This document shows positions 8,904 to 20,130 of a stretch of 35,718 nucleotides of DNA, piece after piece. Under the pieces are notes generated by a model. The model searched no databases. It worked only from the letters and a program-made list of their open reading frames with translations, and was not told the origin of the DNA. Both the position numbers and the translations under genes were made by a program. The stretch comes from Desulfovibrionales bacterium (lineage in GTDB: Bacteria; Desulfobacterota; Desulfovibrionia; Desulfovibrionales; Desulfonatronaceae), in NCBI GenBank assembly GCA_007693505.1, contig REDL01000029.1, positions 1 to 35,718 on the forward strand. The letters are read 5' to 3'. How positions within the stretch are numbered: the stretch's first letter is position 1; each line of letters begins with the position of its first letter.

Positions 8904-9437
8904 TCAGCACCAGGGATCAATCTTGATCAGTCCCTCCTGCCCAAGATAGTTGCGCGCACTGGAATACCGCCAATGCTCGGGAAGATCGACATAGCCACGT
9001 TTCACCGGATTGAAATGGATATATTCCAGCTTTTGCCGCATCATGTCTTCACTGTACACCATTTCAGCATGGGAACCCTCCTGCCAGAACTGGTATTCCC
9101 GGTCACGCTTGTGTGCCTGTTTTGCAAACCGCATCCGAATCAGAAGCCGTTCCGCCTTGCTGGTTTCCAGCAATTCAATAAGCCGGGCTGCAGTGTAGGA
9201 CTTGAAACTGCCTAGGCACTTGTCCAAACGGGGAGCCTGGGCCACAAAATGCAGGTGGTTTTCCAAAATCACGTAGCCATAGATCTGTAAGCCATCATGC
9301 AGGCGCTGATAGGTCCAGCTGTCGAGAATGATTTGCACCGCGTCGGGACGTGTAAAAACGGGCAGCCATTCAACAACGGTGCAGGTCAAAAAATGAGGCT
9401 TGTCCGGCTCCTGAATGACATATCGGCTTCTAGCCAT
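8904..9437 (-). CDS. REP-associated tyrosine transposase (RAYT, Y1/IS200-like)
   Basis: The 177-residue protein is a Y1 transposase domain. It has the early strand KPHFLTCTVVEWLPVF, the metal-binding HUH motif in ENHLHFVAQ, and the C-terminal RAYT signature EYIHFNPVKRGYVDLPEHWRYSS. RAYTs nick and join single-stranded DNA at REP hairpins and are usually single-copy domesticated genes. Inverted REP pairs R5 and R6 flank this one within 10-25 bases, as expected for its substrate. The unit sits between the toxin-antitoxin/methylase genes and the helicase, so it may have inserted into a once continuous operon. The ribosome site is weak. Confidence 0.92.
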   Translation of the reverse strand: MARSRYVIQEPDKPHFLTCTVVEWLPVFTRPDAVQIILDSWTYQRLHDGLQIYGYVILENHLHFVAQAPRLDKCLGSFKSYTAARLIELLETSKAERLLIRMRFAKQAHKRDREYQFWQEGSHAEMVYSEDMMRQKLEYIHFNPVKRGYVDLPEHWRYSSARNYLGQEGLIKIDPWC

Positions 9438-9457
9438 GCCTGTACTCTCTCCATTCG

Positions 9458-9506
9458 CGACGCTGGAGCGTCTGGGGCTGCGTTCCCACGCTGGAGCGTG
9501 GGAACG
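9458..9506. repeat. REP palindrome pair R6, upstream of RAYT
   Basis: Variable hairpin CGACGCT/AGCGTC (9458-9474), then the constant CGTTCCCACGCT/AGCGTGGGAACG hairpin (9481-9506). Inverted relative to R5. It lies in the 93-base gap between the helicase stop and the RAYT start. Confidence 0.85.
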
Positions 9507-9530
9507 ATCGGCGGGGGCTCCCGGGCTCCT

Positions 9531-13112
<3,582 letters not shown>

Positions 13113-13326
13113 AGAGGCAGGAGGGATTATGATAGCTATGTCCTTTTCGACAAGCTTTTGAAGAGAGGTGCATGTGCTAGGAAGATCCGAGCAATGATCG
13201 GCATTACATCCTTTAGGTGTGAATTGATACCGGTCACGCCTCGCAAAGCGATACTATTTTTCATCTTGTGCCAAGTTTTATTCCTTTTCCTTGTCTTCGC
13301 AACTAGTGTCAACCTATAGCCATTAA
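13113..13326. other. Intergenic region upstream of helicase
   Basis: This gap separates the helicase from the Sak4-like gene. It is less GC-rich than the genes. Apart from the hairpin that follows at 13327 I see no gene. The promoter of the helicase-methylase-ATPase set should lie here, but no convincing -35/-10 pair stands out. Confidence 0.4.
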
Positions 13327-13361
13327 CCGGAGAAGCCCTTACGATTTAAGGGCTTCCCCGG
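13327..13361 (-). terminator. Hairpin terminator after Sak4-like gene
   Basis: A perfect 10-bp stem GAAGCCCTTA/TAAGGGCTTC with a 5-base loop, extended past one mismatch by CCGG/CCGG. It lies 12 bases past the stop of the Sak4-like gene. The following U-tract is poor, so it may be factor-assisted. It would close the long minus-strand run. Confidence 0.6.
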
Positions 13362-13373
13362 CCAATTCCTCGT

Positions 13374-14387
13374 CTAAGCGGCTTTCTTGTAATTCTCCAG
13401 CGCCGCGAAATAATCCGTCAACTGTTTCAGCATCTTCGCATCGCGCTTGCAACGGCTTAGCGTGATGAACTGCTCACTGATCTCGCCGGGCGTCAGATCT
13501 TTCGACCCATGGCCATACTTCTTGGCCAAATACATCTCATAGAACTCCACCTGACCCCCCAGGCCCAGAGTCCGCAACACGCCGAAAAGGTCACCAACTG
13601 ACGTCCCCCTCTCCGTCCGTGGTTCCACCTTCGGCGGAGCGGGCATCTGAACGACATTCCGGGCTGGTTTGGGATCGACCGGGTGGTCGTCACCGTTGCC
13701 GTTAACTGGCTCGCCGTTCAGCCACGCAATCAGCTTCTTGCCGGTCTCTTTGCCAGGGGTGAAGTAACTCCCATCGAATAACCCCGTCCTGTCCTTCGTG
13801 GCCGTGGCAATGTGGCCGTCAACACTCAACTCCAGGACGGCAGTGAACTCGTACTCCAGGCCGTCTCTCTGAATCGGTGCCAGCCCGATCTTCACAGGCT
13901 TGGTCTTGCCCGTGCGCTCATCTTTCACGACTTCCCAGGCCGTCTTGCTGCGGATCGTCGCGATGATGTGCAGGGGTGCTCCGAGCATGGCGTCGACCAG
14001 GGCATTGTGCTTCGGCGAAGCCTCCCTCCAGGCCGCGAAGTTGTTCTTCACAGCCTGCGTTGCCCGGTCAACGAACTCCAGGATGCCCCCTTCGCCTGCC
14101 CAGGCATGGGTCAGACTGTCGATAATCAGGACGTCATATCCTGCCTCAGCCGCGCCCTGGATGGCTTTGACGTACCGGGCAGGGTCGAACGGGGGCGTCA
14201 GTTCGGCCACGTCGTAGGCACACAGGTCCGCATAGAGAGAGCCGCTACCGCGCTCCGTGTCGAGCAGGGCGATCTTGCCACCGAGGCCCTGGGCGATGAG
14301 CAGGGCGGAGTAGGTCTTGCCGCTGCCGCTAGGGCCGATGAGACCAAGGCGGATTTTGGATTGCTGCCGTTTGGCTGGTGTGAACAT
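13374..14387 (-). CDS. RecA-like AAA ATPase, Sak4-like (AAA_24)
   Basis: The 337-residue protein starts at 14387 behind a perfect AAGGAGG; a longer frame to 14438 crosses a hairpin and is rejected. Walker A GPSGSGKT lies at 18-25, the ALLDTERGSGS strand follows, and Walker B YDVLIIDSLTHAW is at about 84-96. This matches phage 'nucleotide-binding protein' AAA_24 ATPases, related to Sak4. Sak4 proteins are RecA-fold single-strand annealing/recombination factors that work with phage SSBs. The C-terminal 70 residues are helical and preceded by a proline-rich linker. Its neighbours gp157 and RadC, and the SSB-like protein upstream in the set, support a recombination role. The exact activity is inferred. 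Confidence 0.8.
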   Translation of the reverse strand: MFTPAKRQQSKIRLGLIGPSGSGKTYSALLIAQGLGGKIALLDTERGSGSLYADLCAYDVAELTPPFDPARYVKAIQGAAEAGYDVLIIDSLTHAWAGEGGILEFVDRATQAVKNNFAAWREASPKHNALVDAMLGAPLHIIATIRSKTAWEVVKDERTGKTKPVKIGLAPIQRDGLEYEFTAVLELSVDGHIATATKDRTGLFDGSYFTPGKETGKKLIAWLNGEPVNGNGDDHPVDPKPARNVVQMPAPPKVEPRTERGTSVGDLFGVLRTLGLGGQVEFYEMYLAKKYGHGSKDLTPGEISEQFITLSRCKRDAKMLKQLTDYFAALENYKKAA

Positions 14388-14418
14388 GTGGTGCCTCCTT
14401 ATCTTGGGGTTTTGGAAA

Positions 14419-14454
14419 CAAAACGGCCCGCCGCTCAATGTGAACGACGGGCCG
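14419..14454 (-). terminator. Leader hairpin before Sak4-like gene
   Basis: The stem CGGCCCG/CGGGCCG is followed on the minus strand by TTTTGTTT. It lies between the gp157 stop and the strong ribosome site of the Sak4-like gene. It has the form of an intrinsic terminator but sits inside a co-directional gene run, so it could be an attenuator. It belongs to the hairpin series described in the findings. Confidence 0.65.
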
Positions 14455-14483
14455 GATGCCGCGCGTGGGGTTGTGGATGTGGA

Positions 14484-14975
14484 TCAGTTTATGACGAGGG
14501 ACTGCTTCTCGACGATCTGTGCACCGGGTACGGCCTGACCCTTCTTGAGCACGTCGCGGATTACCGACTTCCGGGGCACATACTCGATCCGGGTTTCCAC
14601 GAACTGACTGGGGAGTTCCCGCAGGTCCACGATCTCAACGGACGACGACTTACGCAGGAACAGGGTGGACTTCACGCCTTTGATCCGCTGAAGACCCTGC
14701 TGCTGGAAGATTCCGGCTAGGTACTCCCGAAACAGGATCAGCCTGGATTCCATCGCCTTGCGCCGGGAGCGGATGCGGTCCTCCTCGCTCTTCAGAAATT
14801 CCACTTCGGCCTGCCTCTTGCGCACAGCATAGGCCACCGCGTCGGCCTTCTCGGCCTCGGCTATGGCCAGTTCATCAAGATAGGTCAGGGCCGCCTGCTG
14901 CTGGTCCTCTCCGAGTTCCTCGCTCACAGCCAGGATGTTTTCGATCTCTTCCTCGATTCCGATCAGGGTGGTCAT
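14484..14975 (-). CDS. Siphovirus gp157-family protein
   Basis: The 163-residue protein fits the Siphovirus gp157 family. It has an acidic N-terminus and a long central coiled coil (AIAEAEKADAVAYAVRKRQA onward, about 40-90). A C-terminal beta segment follows (KGVKSTLFLRKSSSVEIVD, then LPSQFVETRIEYVPRKSVIRDVLKKG). Members sit in phage replication/recombination modules and are linked to host resistance in lactococcal phages; their biochemical role is not settled. The start follows AAGGAGG and has its own leader hairpin. The gene lies between RadC and the Sak4-like ATPase. Confidence 0.85.
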   Translation of the reverse strand: MTTLIGIEEEIENILAVSEELGEDQQQAALTYLDELAIAEAEKADAVAYAVRKRQAEVEFLKSEEDRIRSRRKAMESRLILFREYLAGIFQQQGLQRIKGVKSTLFLRKSSSVEIVDLRELPSQFVETRIEYVPRKSVIRDVLKKGQAVPGAQIVEKQSLVIN

Positions 14976-14995
14976 TCGTCGCCTCCTTGTGGATG

Positions 14996-15031
14996 AAAAG
15001 AAAAGGCCGCATCCCGATTAGAGATACGGCT
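14996..15031 (-). terminator. Leader hairpin before gp157 gene
   Basis: On the minus strand a GCCG...CGGC stem with inner AT/AT pairs is followed by CTTTTCTTTTC, then by the AAGGAGG site of gp157. It is weaker than the other members of the series because of one internal mismatch. Confidence 0.5.
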
Positions 15032-15060
15032 CGGCACGCTTGATGAACAGCAGGTTCGGC

Positions 15061-15486
15061 CTACAGCAGCCCCTGAGCCTGGAAGGAATAATGCCCGGTG
15101 CGACTGATGATCACATGATCCAGGAAGCGTACATCGAGCACCTGGGCCGCCTTTTGGAGCCTGCGGGTGAGTTCCTGGTCCGGGATGCTGGGGCTGGGGT
15201 CGCCGCCAGGGTGGTTGTGGGCGACGATGATCCCGGAGGCCTGCTTCATAAGGGCGAGACGCATGATCTCGCGGATGTAGACGGGTGTCTGGTCAACTGT
15301 CCCTTTGCTCACGACCCGCCTGGCCATGACGTTGTTCTTGTTGTCGAGCAGGAAGAGCACGAAGTATTCGATCTTCCTGTCCCGGTACGGAAGCATCTTC
15401 ACCACGACATGCTCGGGATGCGACAGATTCTCGCAGGCCGGTTCGACAGCGTACAGCTCCGCCAAAAGATCTCTAACCTTGTGCAT
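15061..15486 (-). CDS. RadC-like JAB-domain protein
   Basis: The 141-residue protein is essentially only the RadC JAB/MPN domain, shorter than chromosomal RadC (about 220) because the N-terminal HhH part is absent. The metal-binding JAMM motif is complete: H90-x-H92, S100 and D103 in HNHPGGDPSPSIPD. The upstream strand carries VVSKGTVDQTPVYIREIMRLAL. Short RadC proteins of this kind are common on phages, satellites and integrative elements; their role is not established. It precedes gp157 in the same orientation. Upstream, the PEP-CTERM insert separates it from the VWA gene. Confidence 0.88.
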   Translation of the reverse strand: MHKVRDLLAELYAVEPACENLSHPEHVVVKMLPYRDRKIEYFVLFLLDNKNNVMARRVVSKGTVDQTPVYIREIMRLALMKQASGIIVAHNHPGGDPSPSIPDQELTRRLQKAAQVLDVRFLDHVIISRTGHYSFQAQGLL

Positions 15487-15510
15487 GGAACCTCACTATG
15501 ATGGGGAGTG

Positions 15511-15544
15511 AAAGGCTCGCCATCTGATTGAGATGATGGGCCTT
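15511..15544 (-). terminator. Leader hairpin before radC-like gene
   Basis: Paired blocks AAGGC/GCCTT and CATCT/AGATG form a two-part hairpin 25 bases upstream of the ATG. It lacks a clean U-tract but occupies the same place as the other leader hairpins. Confidence 0.45.
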
Positions 15545-15548
15545 GGCA

Positions 15549-16061
15549 GTGAGGAAGGGGGGCTACCGAGCCTGAGCGACCATGTTTTGGAAAGTGATGT
15601 GTCGGAAAATGTTACACTAAAAATTTAACGATCAATTCAAAAAAAATCTTATATTTTATAATATTGAGTCTTTTTTTTGTTTAAAACTGTTATAGATGGT
15701 ATAAAAATATTTTTTTTTGAAACACCAATGATTTCATTGGGTTTTGAGATGTGACTGTTGTTTCTGTCGGAATTGTTAACACTTTCGGCTGGAATTGTGT
15801 CGGAATACTTTACATGTTCCTGTTTGAGTAACTGAACTGTTTCAACAACCGATTGAATTATCCTTCTTAATTGTAAGGGCACACTTTTTGCTCTAGTATG
15901 TTGAAAACGTGCACAATACTGAACTAAATTAATCAGGTTTGGTTTGATATTTTAAAACTATTCGGTTTTACGGCATGTTCCTCTGCATGTGCTAATGAAA
16001 ATAAAAGATGCGTTATCTGGAAACTTTTTTATAGTCCACAAACTTTTTCACGGAGGAAATC
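15549..16061. other. AT-rich intergenic stretch with possible gene remnant
   Basis: Composition changes sharply to AT-rich with long A and T runs. On the minus strand a frame without a convincing start is open from about 15950 to 15649. It reads like part of a helical protein (LVQYCARFQHTRAKSVPLQL, then IIQSVVETVQLLKQEH), weakly reminiscent of a histidine-kinase core, before degenerating. I cannot assign it. The remainder should hold the promoter of the PEP-CTERM gene. Confidence 0.35.
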
Positions 16062-16895
16062 ATGAAAAAATTAATTCTGGTCTTGGCCACTTCCTGCGCT
16101 TTGTTTTTTTTACTAGCGGTTGGGAATGCCTTTGCAACTCCTCTTGAGTACAAATTTACATTCACCGGTGCAGACCTGCTGAATAATGTCTTTGTTTCTG
16201 GCGCTGACGGCTCCACCCCGGTTGACAACGATCTTTTCAACGGCGCGAGATTGTTGCGTGTCGGAGCAAATCCAAACCACGCAGATGTCGCACGGACGTA
16301 TGTTGCAAGCCAGCATACAACATTCCAAAAACGTTGGGATGAATATGCTGCAAATGATTACTTTCTGTACGAATTTGCTCTTTGGGGTTGGGATGGATTA
16401 GGTGCTGGATGGGGCGAAGATTTCAAGCCTACCGAATGGTTAAGCCATTCAGGAGAAGGGGCTGCTGCTAACTGGAATACCAGCTTGCTAACGTGGCCTT
16501 GGGGAGTTCCTCCTGCTGGCTACATTACAGATCAACGACCTGACTGGGAGGCTGACTGGCCAGACGGACGAATTCTTCTGAACGATTCAGCTAGTTGGAG
16601 TAGTTATATCTTTACTGCTAATGTACTTATTGATCCAGTTACTGGATGGTGGGGACAAGACGTAGGAAATGCCCCAAATGATCTATTAATCCCTGAGCTT
16701 ACTATCTGGTTTGGTGGATATATTTATGGGTGGGATGCAGATGCTTCTGCTTGGGATTATCACCTCTATGAAGGTAACATCACTCTTACCGGAGACCAGA
16801 TTAATGTCGTCCCCGAACCCGGCACCATCGCCCTGCTGGGCATCGGCTTGGCCGGCCTGGGTCTGTACGGATACCGCCGCAAGAACAAGGCATAG
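16062..16895 (+). CDS. PEP-CTERM sorting domain protein
   Basis: The 277-residue secreted protein has a signal peptide (MKKLILVLATSCALFFLLAV, cleavage near NAFA-T) and the C-terminal PEP-CTERM signal: VPEPGT, a hydrophobic helix ALLGIGLAGLGLYGY, then RRKNK. PEP-CTERM proteins are processed by an exosortase and usually linked to exopolysaccharide or biofilm matrix. The middle is rich in Trp, Asp and Asn, with no known domain. CGGAGG eight bases upstream supports the start. It is a single plus-strand gene among minus-strand phage-like genes, more AT-rich than its surroundings and followed by its own terminator, so it looks like inserted cargo. No exosortase is in the window. Confidence 0.9.
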   Translation: MKKLILVLATSCALFFLLAVGNAFATPLEYKFTFTGADLLNNVFVSGADGSTPVDNDLFNGARLLRVGANPNHADVARTYVASQHTTFQKRWDEYAANDYFLYEFALWGWDGLGAGWGEDFKPTEWLSHSGEGAAANWNTSLLTWPWGVPPAGYITDQRPDWEADWPDGRILLNDSASWSSYIFTANVLIDPVTGWWGQDVGNAPNDLLIPELTIWFGGYIYGWDADASAWDYHLYEGNITLTGDQINVVPEPGTIALLGIGLAGLGLYGYRRKNKA

Positions 16896-16917
16896 TTCAA
16901 CCAGCTTCCTCCTTCAT

Positions 16918-16956
16918 CAACCCCGCCCCGGCATGTCCGAGGCGGGGTTGTCGTTT
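16918..16956 (+). terminator. Intrinsic terminator of PEP-CTERM gene
   Basis: A 10-bp GC-rich stem CAACCCCGCC/GGCGGGGTTG is followed by TCGTTTTC, 23 bases after the stop codon. Confidence 0.8.
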
Positions 16957-17009
16957 TCTGGGCAGGTAATGGCTGCTGCCGCGTTGCTGCTTGAACGCAA
17001 CTGGGCTGA

Positions 17010-19046
17010 TCACTGTGAGATGAGCAGCCCCTCCAGCAGCCGAAACGCCTTCTCGGGCAGTTCCCGGACATCCTTAAGGAGCTCGATCCGTGGGAACAGT
17101 TCAGGGTGTCGCACGTCCTCGATGCCCAAGGTCATAACCTCGATTTTGAGGTCAGTGGCCTCCCTGATCGCAGCCACTGCGCTCTCGCCATCGTTCGGAT
17201 CGCCGTCAGTGAGGATGATCACGATCTTTCTAGGCTCCGGCAGGCTGACCATTTCGGTCAGAACATACCGGAGAGACTCTGCCAACGGAGTTCCGCCTCT
17301 AGCAGCGGGCGGCCAGGGCAAGGCCGAAGCGGGTCTCTGGCCGTGCAAGAGTACAGGATCAACTTGAGTAGCGGGCACTCCTGTAGCCGGATCGCATGTG
17401 GTGCTCCGGTAAAAAGCCGGAAAGACCGTAAGACCCAGATTCACGCCACGGATCGGTGACAAGGCCTTGACCAGGGCCATGCACACGTCTCGGGTGATGG
17501 GGAAGCGGTCCCCGCTGCGCATGCTGCCGCTGTTGTCCACCAGCAGATGGATCGCCGTATTCACCTGGCGCACCTGGTCATTGCGAAGGAACAGCTTCGA
17601 CTCGCCGGTCCTGATCCGGTGCAGCCGGGACCGGGCAATGCGACTGCCTGCCGCGCTGGGTTTGGCGTGATCCAGTGCCTGGGCTTGGAGCAGTCCACGG
17701 AGCTTGCCGGACAGTTTGGCCACCACTGACGTCGATGGACTGACCTGATGCTTGCGGTAGCCGAAGTCAGGCAGTGTGGATTGTTTCGTGGGCCTGGCTA
17801 TCCTGATGGTGCCGGGATCAAGGCCAAGGTCAGCCTCACGCTGTTGCACCAGGGCCTTCAGTTGCTCGCCAAGGTCCGCCTGCTCATCCTGGGATTCCAG
17901 CGCCTGGATCACAGCTTCCCGGACTGGATCGGGTAGGGGCGCATCCTCATCTGGTACTGTGACCGAGCCGCCACCGGTGCTGTCAGCCACGTCTCCTGCC
18001 TCGGCGTTCACATTGCCTGGACTGCTTGCGGGGTCGGTCCCGTCGCCGTCAACATCGGCGTCCTGCTCGACTGAATCTCCAGAGCCATCGCTTTCCTGCT
18101 GACTGGAATCCCCACTGTCTTCTTGCGGTTCATCCTGCTCACCCTGGCCATGGTCGGCTTCTCCATCCTGGCCGTCTCCGCCATCACTCTCAGGGCTACC
18201 AGGCTGGCCCGTATCGCCGTTCTCGCGCCCTTTGTCCTCGCCAGGCATGTCAGGCTCAGGCTCGCCTTGAGGGCCTTCAGGGGCGTCCTGGGGCGCTTCC
18301 TGGGGTTGGTGGTCCTCCTGACGTTCCGGTTCCGGTTCGGGCTCGGGCGGTTTCTCCTTGGCCCTCTGCTGAAGCAGGTCCACGATCCGGCCAACGATGG
18401 CAACAACGTCTTCCGTGCTGGTTGCTGTCTCAATGTCGCTGATCAGGGTGAACAGATCGCGCTCCAACTCCGGGCCGAACGTCTTGAGGAACTGCTCCCT
18501 GGTCTTCAGGGCCAGGTCGGCGACTTCGGGCTGACCAAGGTGCAGTGTTCTGAGAACCAGCGAGACGTAAGCCGTGATCACCGCTTCGGGCGGAGCGTCT
18601 GGGTCCAGCTCGAACACTCCGGCCTTGGTCTTGCGTAGCTGGGAAATCAGGACTCTGAGGTTCGTGGCCATGCCGGGGTAGAGATCGGCCATGGCCTTCT
18701 CGATCCGCACGTCCTCCAGAATGTTCCAAAGGCTCTTCTGGAGCGGGCTCTCCCTGGGGATGGTGTTGAGGTTCGTAAGCCGGACATGGCCTACCTCGTG
18801 GTCCAGATAGCCCCTGACGATCCAGGAGTTCTCCTTGCTTGTCAGAGGCATGACCACGGTCTGGCCGTCCGTGCTGGCAGTGCCGTTGCCGCCAAAAACG
18901 ACCTTCACCCCGTGCTTCCTCCCCAGCCCGGCGGCAAGAACCGCGAGCTGGGATGGTGTCAGGGCCTTTGGGGTTGCCATCGGTGTGGCCTGGGCCTGCG
19001 CGGCCAGCCGTGACAACTCTGCTTCTACCGAATGGTGTTGTAGCAT
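17010..19046 (-). CDS. CobT-like VWA protein with HExxH motif
   Basis: The 678-residue protein has three parts. Residues 30-130 carry HEVGH (83-87) followed by NILEDVRIE (108-116), the pattern of a zinc metallopeptidase-like helix and third ligand seen at the N-terminus of CobT-type VWA proteins. Residues 230-370 are a very acidic, Pro/Gly/Ser-rich linker. Residues 495-678 are a von Willebrand A domain with MIDAS residues DNSGS (504-508), T586 and D614. Such VWA proteins pair with MoxR/CobS-type AAA+ ATPases, here encoded two genes upstream. The CobT resemblance does not imply cobalamin synthesis, as no cob genes are nearby. Start from AAGGAGG; 11 bases separate it from the DUF3150 gene. Confidence 0.85.
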   Translation of the reverse strand: MLQHHSVEAELSRLAAQAQATPMATPKALTPSQLAVLAAGLGRKHGVKVVFGGNGTASTDGQTVVMPLTSKENSWIVRGYLDHEVGHVRLTNLNTIPRESPLQKSLWNILEDVRIEKAMADLYPGMATNLRVLISQLRKTKAGVFELDPDAPPEAVITAYVSLVLRTLHLGQPEVADLALKTREQFLKTFGPELERDLFTLISDIETATSTEDVVAIVGRIVDLLQQRAKEKPPEPEPEPERQEDHQPQEAPQDAPEGPQGEPEPDMPGEDKGRENGDTGQPGSPESDGGDGQDGEADHGQGEQDEPQEDSGDSSQQESDGSGDSVEQDADVDGDGTDPASSPGNVNAEAGDVADSTGGGSVTVPDEDAPLPDPVREAVIQALESQDEQADLGEQLKALVQQREADLGLDPGTIRIARPTKQSTLPDFGYRKHQVSPSTSVVAKLSGKLRGLLQAQALDHAKPSAAGSRIARSRLHRIRTGESKLFLRNDQVRQVNTAIHLLVDNSGSMRSGDRFPITRDVCMALVKALSPIRGVNLGLTVFPAFYRSTTCDPATGVPATQVDPVLLHGQRPASALPWPPAARGGTPLAESLRYVLTEMVSLPEPRKIVIILTDGDPNDGESAVAAIREATDLKIEVMTLGIEDVRHPELFPRIELLKDVRELPEKAFRLLEGLLISQ

Positions 19047-19057
19047 TTACACCTCCT

Positions 19058-20029
19058 TCAGAACCAAGCGTCGGGGAGCCTGGGCTGGGTGCTGGGCTGG
19101 GAGATGGCCGGAGGAACAATGACCGGCTGCGGGGCCGGAGTCTCGGGCTGGGCAGGAGCTATGGTGTCGGCGCGAGGCTGGGGCTGCTCGTATGTGAACG
19201 TGTAGTCACGCCCTTGCTCAGCGGCATCCAGAATGTCCTTGAGAACGTCCGGGCTTTTCAGTTGCACCAGCAGGCGGGTCAACTTGAAGAGCGCAGTGCC
19301 GGTGAGTGCTCCCCCGGAATCGCGCTGATCCAGGAAGGTCTGAAGTTCAGCCTCAATCACGGACACGCCGTGATTGACGAAAGACAGGCCGCGAAGCTTC
19401 TCGGCCAGACGATCCAGGCGGTTCAAGTTCTTGAAAGTGGCCCGCTCCCTGTCTCGCAGGCTGTTGTAGGTTTCACCAGCAAGGATGCTGATCTCCCGAA
19501 GCATGGTGCCGGTCAGGTCCGTCGTGAGGACTTCGGCGAACTCCAGGTCATTCTCCGCCGAACTCATCCTGAAGCAGCGCCAAGTGAAGCCGAACTTGCG
19601 TTCAATGCTGGCCGGCGTCTCCAGGTAGGGTCGCAAGATGGACGCCCAGCGCCTGTTCTTCTCCAGCCAGGCGTTTTGTTCCCGGTGGAAGTCCGCCAGG
19701 AAGCGGTCCCGCTCTGTTTGGAATTCCCTGGCCAGGTCGCCAAGTGCGTCCTCGATCTCAGCCTTGCGGGCCTCCGGGGCAATCCAGATCTTGCCGGAGT
19801 AGAGCGAGAGGGCCACGCCTTCGAGGTAGGTCACGGCCTTGGTCCGCACCGCCTGAATGGGCTTGAACGCCTCCCTGTTGTGCAGGCGTTTGGAGCCAAG
19901 GCTGACAAGCTCTTCCGGTGGAAGCTCGACCCCGGCGAAGTCCTCGGGCTTGAGGTTCTTGCTGCCGGACCAGCTTTTGATGTCCAAAATCAAGCCCAAG
20001 CTGTTTGCGAAGATGCGGTCTGTTGTCAT
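19058..20029 (-). CDS. DUF3150 protein
   Basis: The 323-residue protein fits DUF3150: an alpha-helical protein with a Trp-rich N-terminus (LILDIKSWSG), a charged helical centre (about 95-230) and a proline-rich tail. It recurs between a MoxR/CobS-like ATPase and a VWA protein on plasmids, phages and integrative elements. No catalytic motif is visible, so an adaptor or substrate-binding role in the triad is likely but unproven. AGGAGG precedes the start. Only 11 bases separate its stop from the VWA start, so the two are surely co-translated from one message. Confidence 0.8.
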   Translation of the reverse strand: MTTDRIFANSLGLILDIKSWSGSKNLKPEDFAGVELPPEELVSLGSKRLHNREAFKPIQAVRTKAVTYLEGVALSLYSGKIWIAPEARKAEIEDALGDLAREFQTERDRFLADFHREQNAWLEKNRRWASILRPYLETPASIERKFGFTWRCFRMSSAENDLEFAEVLTTDLTGTMLREISILAGETYNSLRDRERATFKNLNRLDRLAEKLRGLSFVNHGVSVIEAELQTFLDQRDSGGALTGTALFKLTRLLVQLKSPDVLKDILDAAEQGRDYTFTYEQPQPRADTIAPAQPETPAPQPVIVPPAISQPSTQPRLPDAWF

Positions 20030-20054
20030 GTGGTCCTCCTGTGGTCAGGGGTTA

Positions 20055-20090
20055 GAAAAAACGAACGGGCGGCCAGATACTGACCGCCCG
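20055..20090 (-). terminator. Hairpin between AAA+ and DUF3150 genes
   Basis: The stem CGGGCGG/CCGCCCG, with inner CAG/CTG pairing, is followed on the minus strand by TTCGTTTTTTC. It is a textbook intrinsic terminator inside the AAA+/DUF3150/VWA run, 26 bases before the DUF3150 start. It probably acts as an attenuator that sets the ratio of ATPase to its partners. Confidence 0.75.
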
Positions 20091-20130
20091 CTTGCCTCGG
20101 GGTGTGGTTTTGGTGGTTGTGCATCACCTC

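Noticed and set aside
4780-9506. CRISPR array
   Set aside because: The repeats are palindromic, occur as six pairs in alternating orientation, and are not separated by uniform spacers; no cas genes are present.
15975-15995. Sigma-54 promoter for the PEP-CTERM gene
   Set aside because: GGCATG and TGC blocks exist, but the GG to GC spacing is one base too long.
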